From a bacterium (lineage in GTDB: Bacteria > Fidelibacterota > UBA2242), in the NCBI GenBank assembly GCA_018895675.1, contig JAHIOG010000126.1:1-5287 (forward strand): 5,287 bases of DNA. The letters run 5' to 3'. How positions within the stretch are numbered: position 1 is the first letter of the stretch; the number at the start of each line of letters is the position of its first letter. The notes under the pieces are model-generated. The model had not been told where the DNA came from and did not search any database. It was given only the letters and a program-made list of their open reading frames with translations. The position numbers were made by a program, and so were the translations under genes. Positions 5,175 through 5,287 of the stretch are shown here, piece by piece.

Positions 5175-5213
5175 AAACCCATTTGGCTCGCTTCGCTCCC
5201 TGAAAATGGGTTT
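5175..5213. repeat. Hairpin with AAACCCATTT / AAATGGGTTT stem
   Basis: A perfect 10-bp stem (5175-5184 with 5204-5213) with a 19-base loop. On the minus strand the loop reads AGGGAGCGAAGCGA (5201-5188), nearly identical to AGGGAAGCGAAGCGA at 768-782 in the repeat upstream of thioredoxin. Compared with the stem at 5072-5112, one base pair is changed on both arms. Confidence 0.55.
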
Positions 5214-5221
5214 TTCGTATC

Positions 5222-5287
5222 ACTCGTCTCAATACTCCAGCACTCCACAAACAGAAATCAACAATCAGGAGTGATTGTTTTACTACC
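5222..5287. repeat. Tail of the hairpin tract: short tandem motif and AACAATCA/TGATTGTT hairpin
   Basis: On the minus strand, TGGAGTGC and TGGAGTAT (about 5231-5246) form an imperfect 8-base tandem. AACAATCA (5260-5267) pairs with TGATTGTT (5272-5279) over GGAG and runs into TTTT (5278-5281). The latter could be a weak terminator or another repeat piece. No gene is supported between 4935 and the end of the window. A minus-strand open frame at 5248-5012 begins with GTG, has no RBS and is made of the hairpins. Confidence 0.35.

Noticed and set aside
5012..5248. 78-codon minus-strand open frame
   Set aside because: GTG start without an RBS, made almost wholly of hairpin sequences, and no recognisable domain.
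4935..5287. CRISPR array
   Set aside because: The hairpins are not identical direct repeats and spacing is irregular; no cas gene is present.

Overview
The window is AT-rich bacterial DNA. It holds one partial gene at the left edge, a thioredoxin gene, a tight two-gene operon (nagB followed by a 662-residue left-handed beta-helix protein of the DUF4954 type), and an unusually large share of non-coding DNA, about 35% of the window. No rRNA, tRNA, CRISPR array, transposase or phage gene is visible. The thioredoxin (FYADWCAPCR, FGIRSIPS, AAGALPKDN) reads like Bacteroidota-type thioredoxins. A DUF4954-like protein together with this style of GC-rich intergenic palindromes in an AT-rich background suggests the wider FCB group (Bacteroidota, Ignavibacteriota, Marinimicrobia and relatives). 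That placement is an inference from resemblance, not a phylogeny.

Layout: 1-242 is the N-terminal 80 codons of a minus-strand membrane protein that runs off the left edge. 243-992 is a gene-free mosaic of repeats: nested palindromes at 305-364, an 11-bp inverted repeat at 391-415, and a 108-bp TGTCATCC-type element at 758-865. 993-1367 is thioredoxin, whose RBS favours an ATG over an upstream TTG. 1368-2061 is a second repeat mosaic, with a C-rich element at 1504-1599 and a decayed second copy near 1666-1710. It is followed by a good sigma70-like promoter at 1765-1793 and an operator-like palindrome at 1923-1937 in the nagB leader. 2062-2871 is nagB and 2886-4874 is the DUF4954-like gene, closed by a rho-independent terminator at 4899-4934. 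4935-5287 is a run of consecutive hairpins with no credible gene.

How the genes fit together: NagB converts glucosamine-6-phosphate to fructose-6-phosphate and ammonia, and here it keeps both the catalytic and the allosteric residues of the E. coli enzyme. The downstream gene starts 14 bases after nagB and shares its terminator, so the two are very likely co-transcribed. A hexapeptide beta-helix protein of unknown function next to nagB suggests a role in amino-sugar metabolism (acyl transfer, sugar-phosphate binding or regulation), but nothing in the sequence fixes the reaction. The thioredoxin appears to be a separate transcription unit.

The two strongest leads are the nagB/DUF4954 pair and the repeat families. 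In two separate cases, paired copies of a palindrome differ only at symmetric positions, so base pairing is kept. This suggests the folded form (DNA cruciform or RNA hairpin) is what is maintained or propagated.
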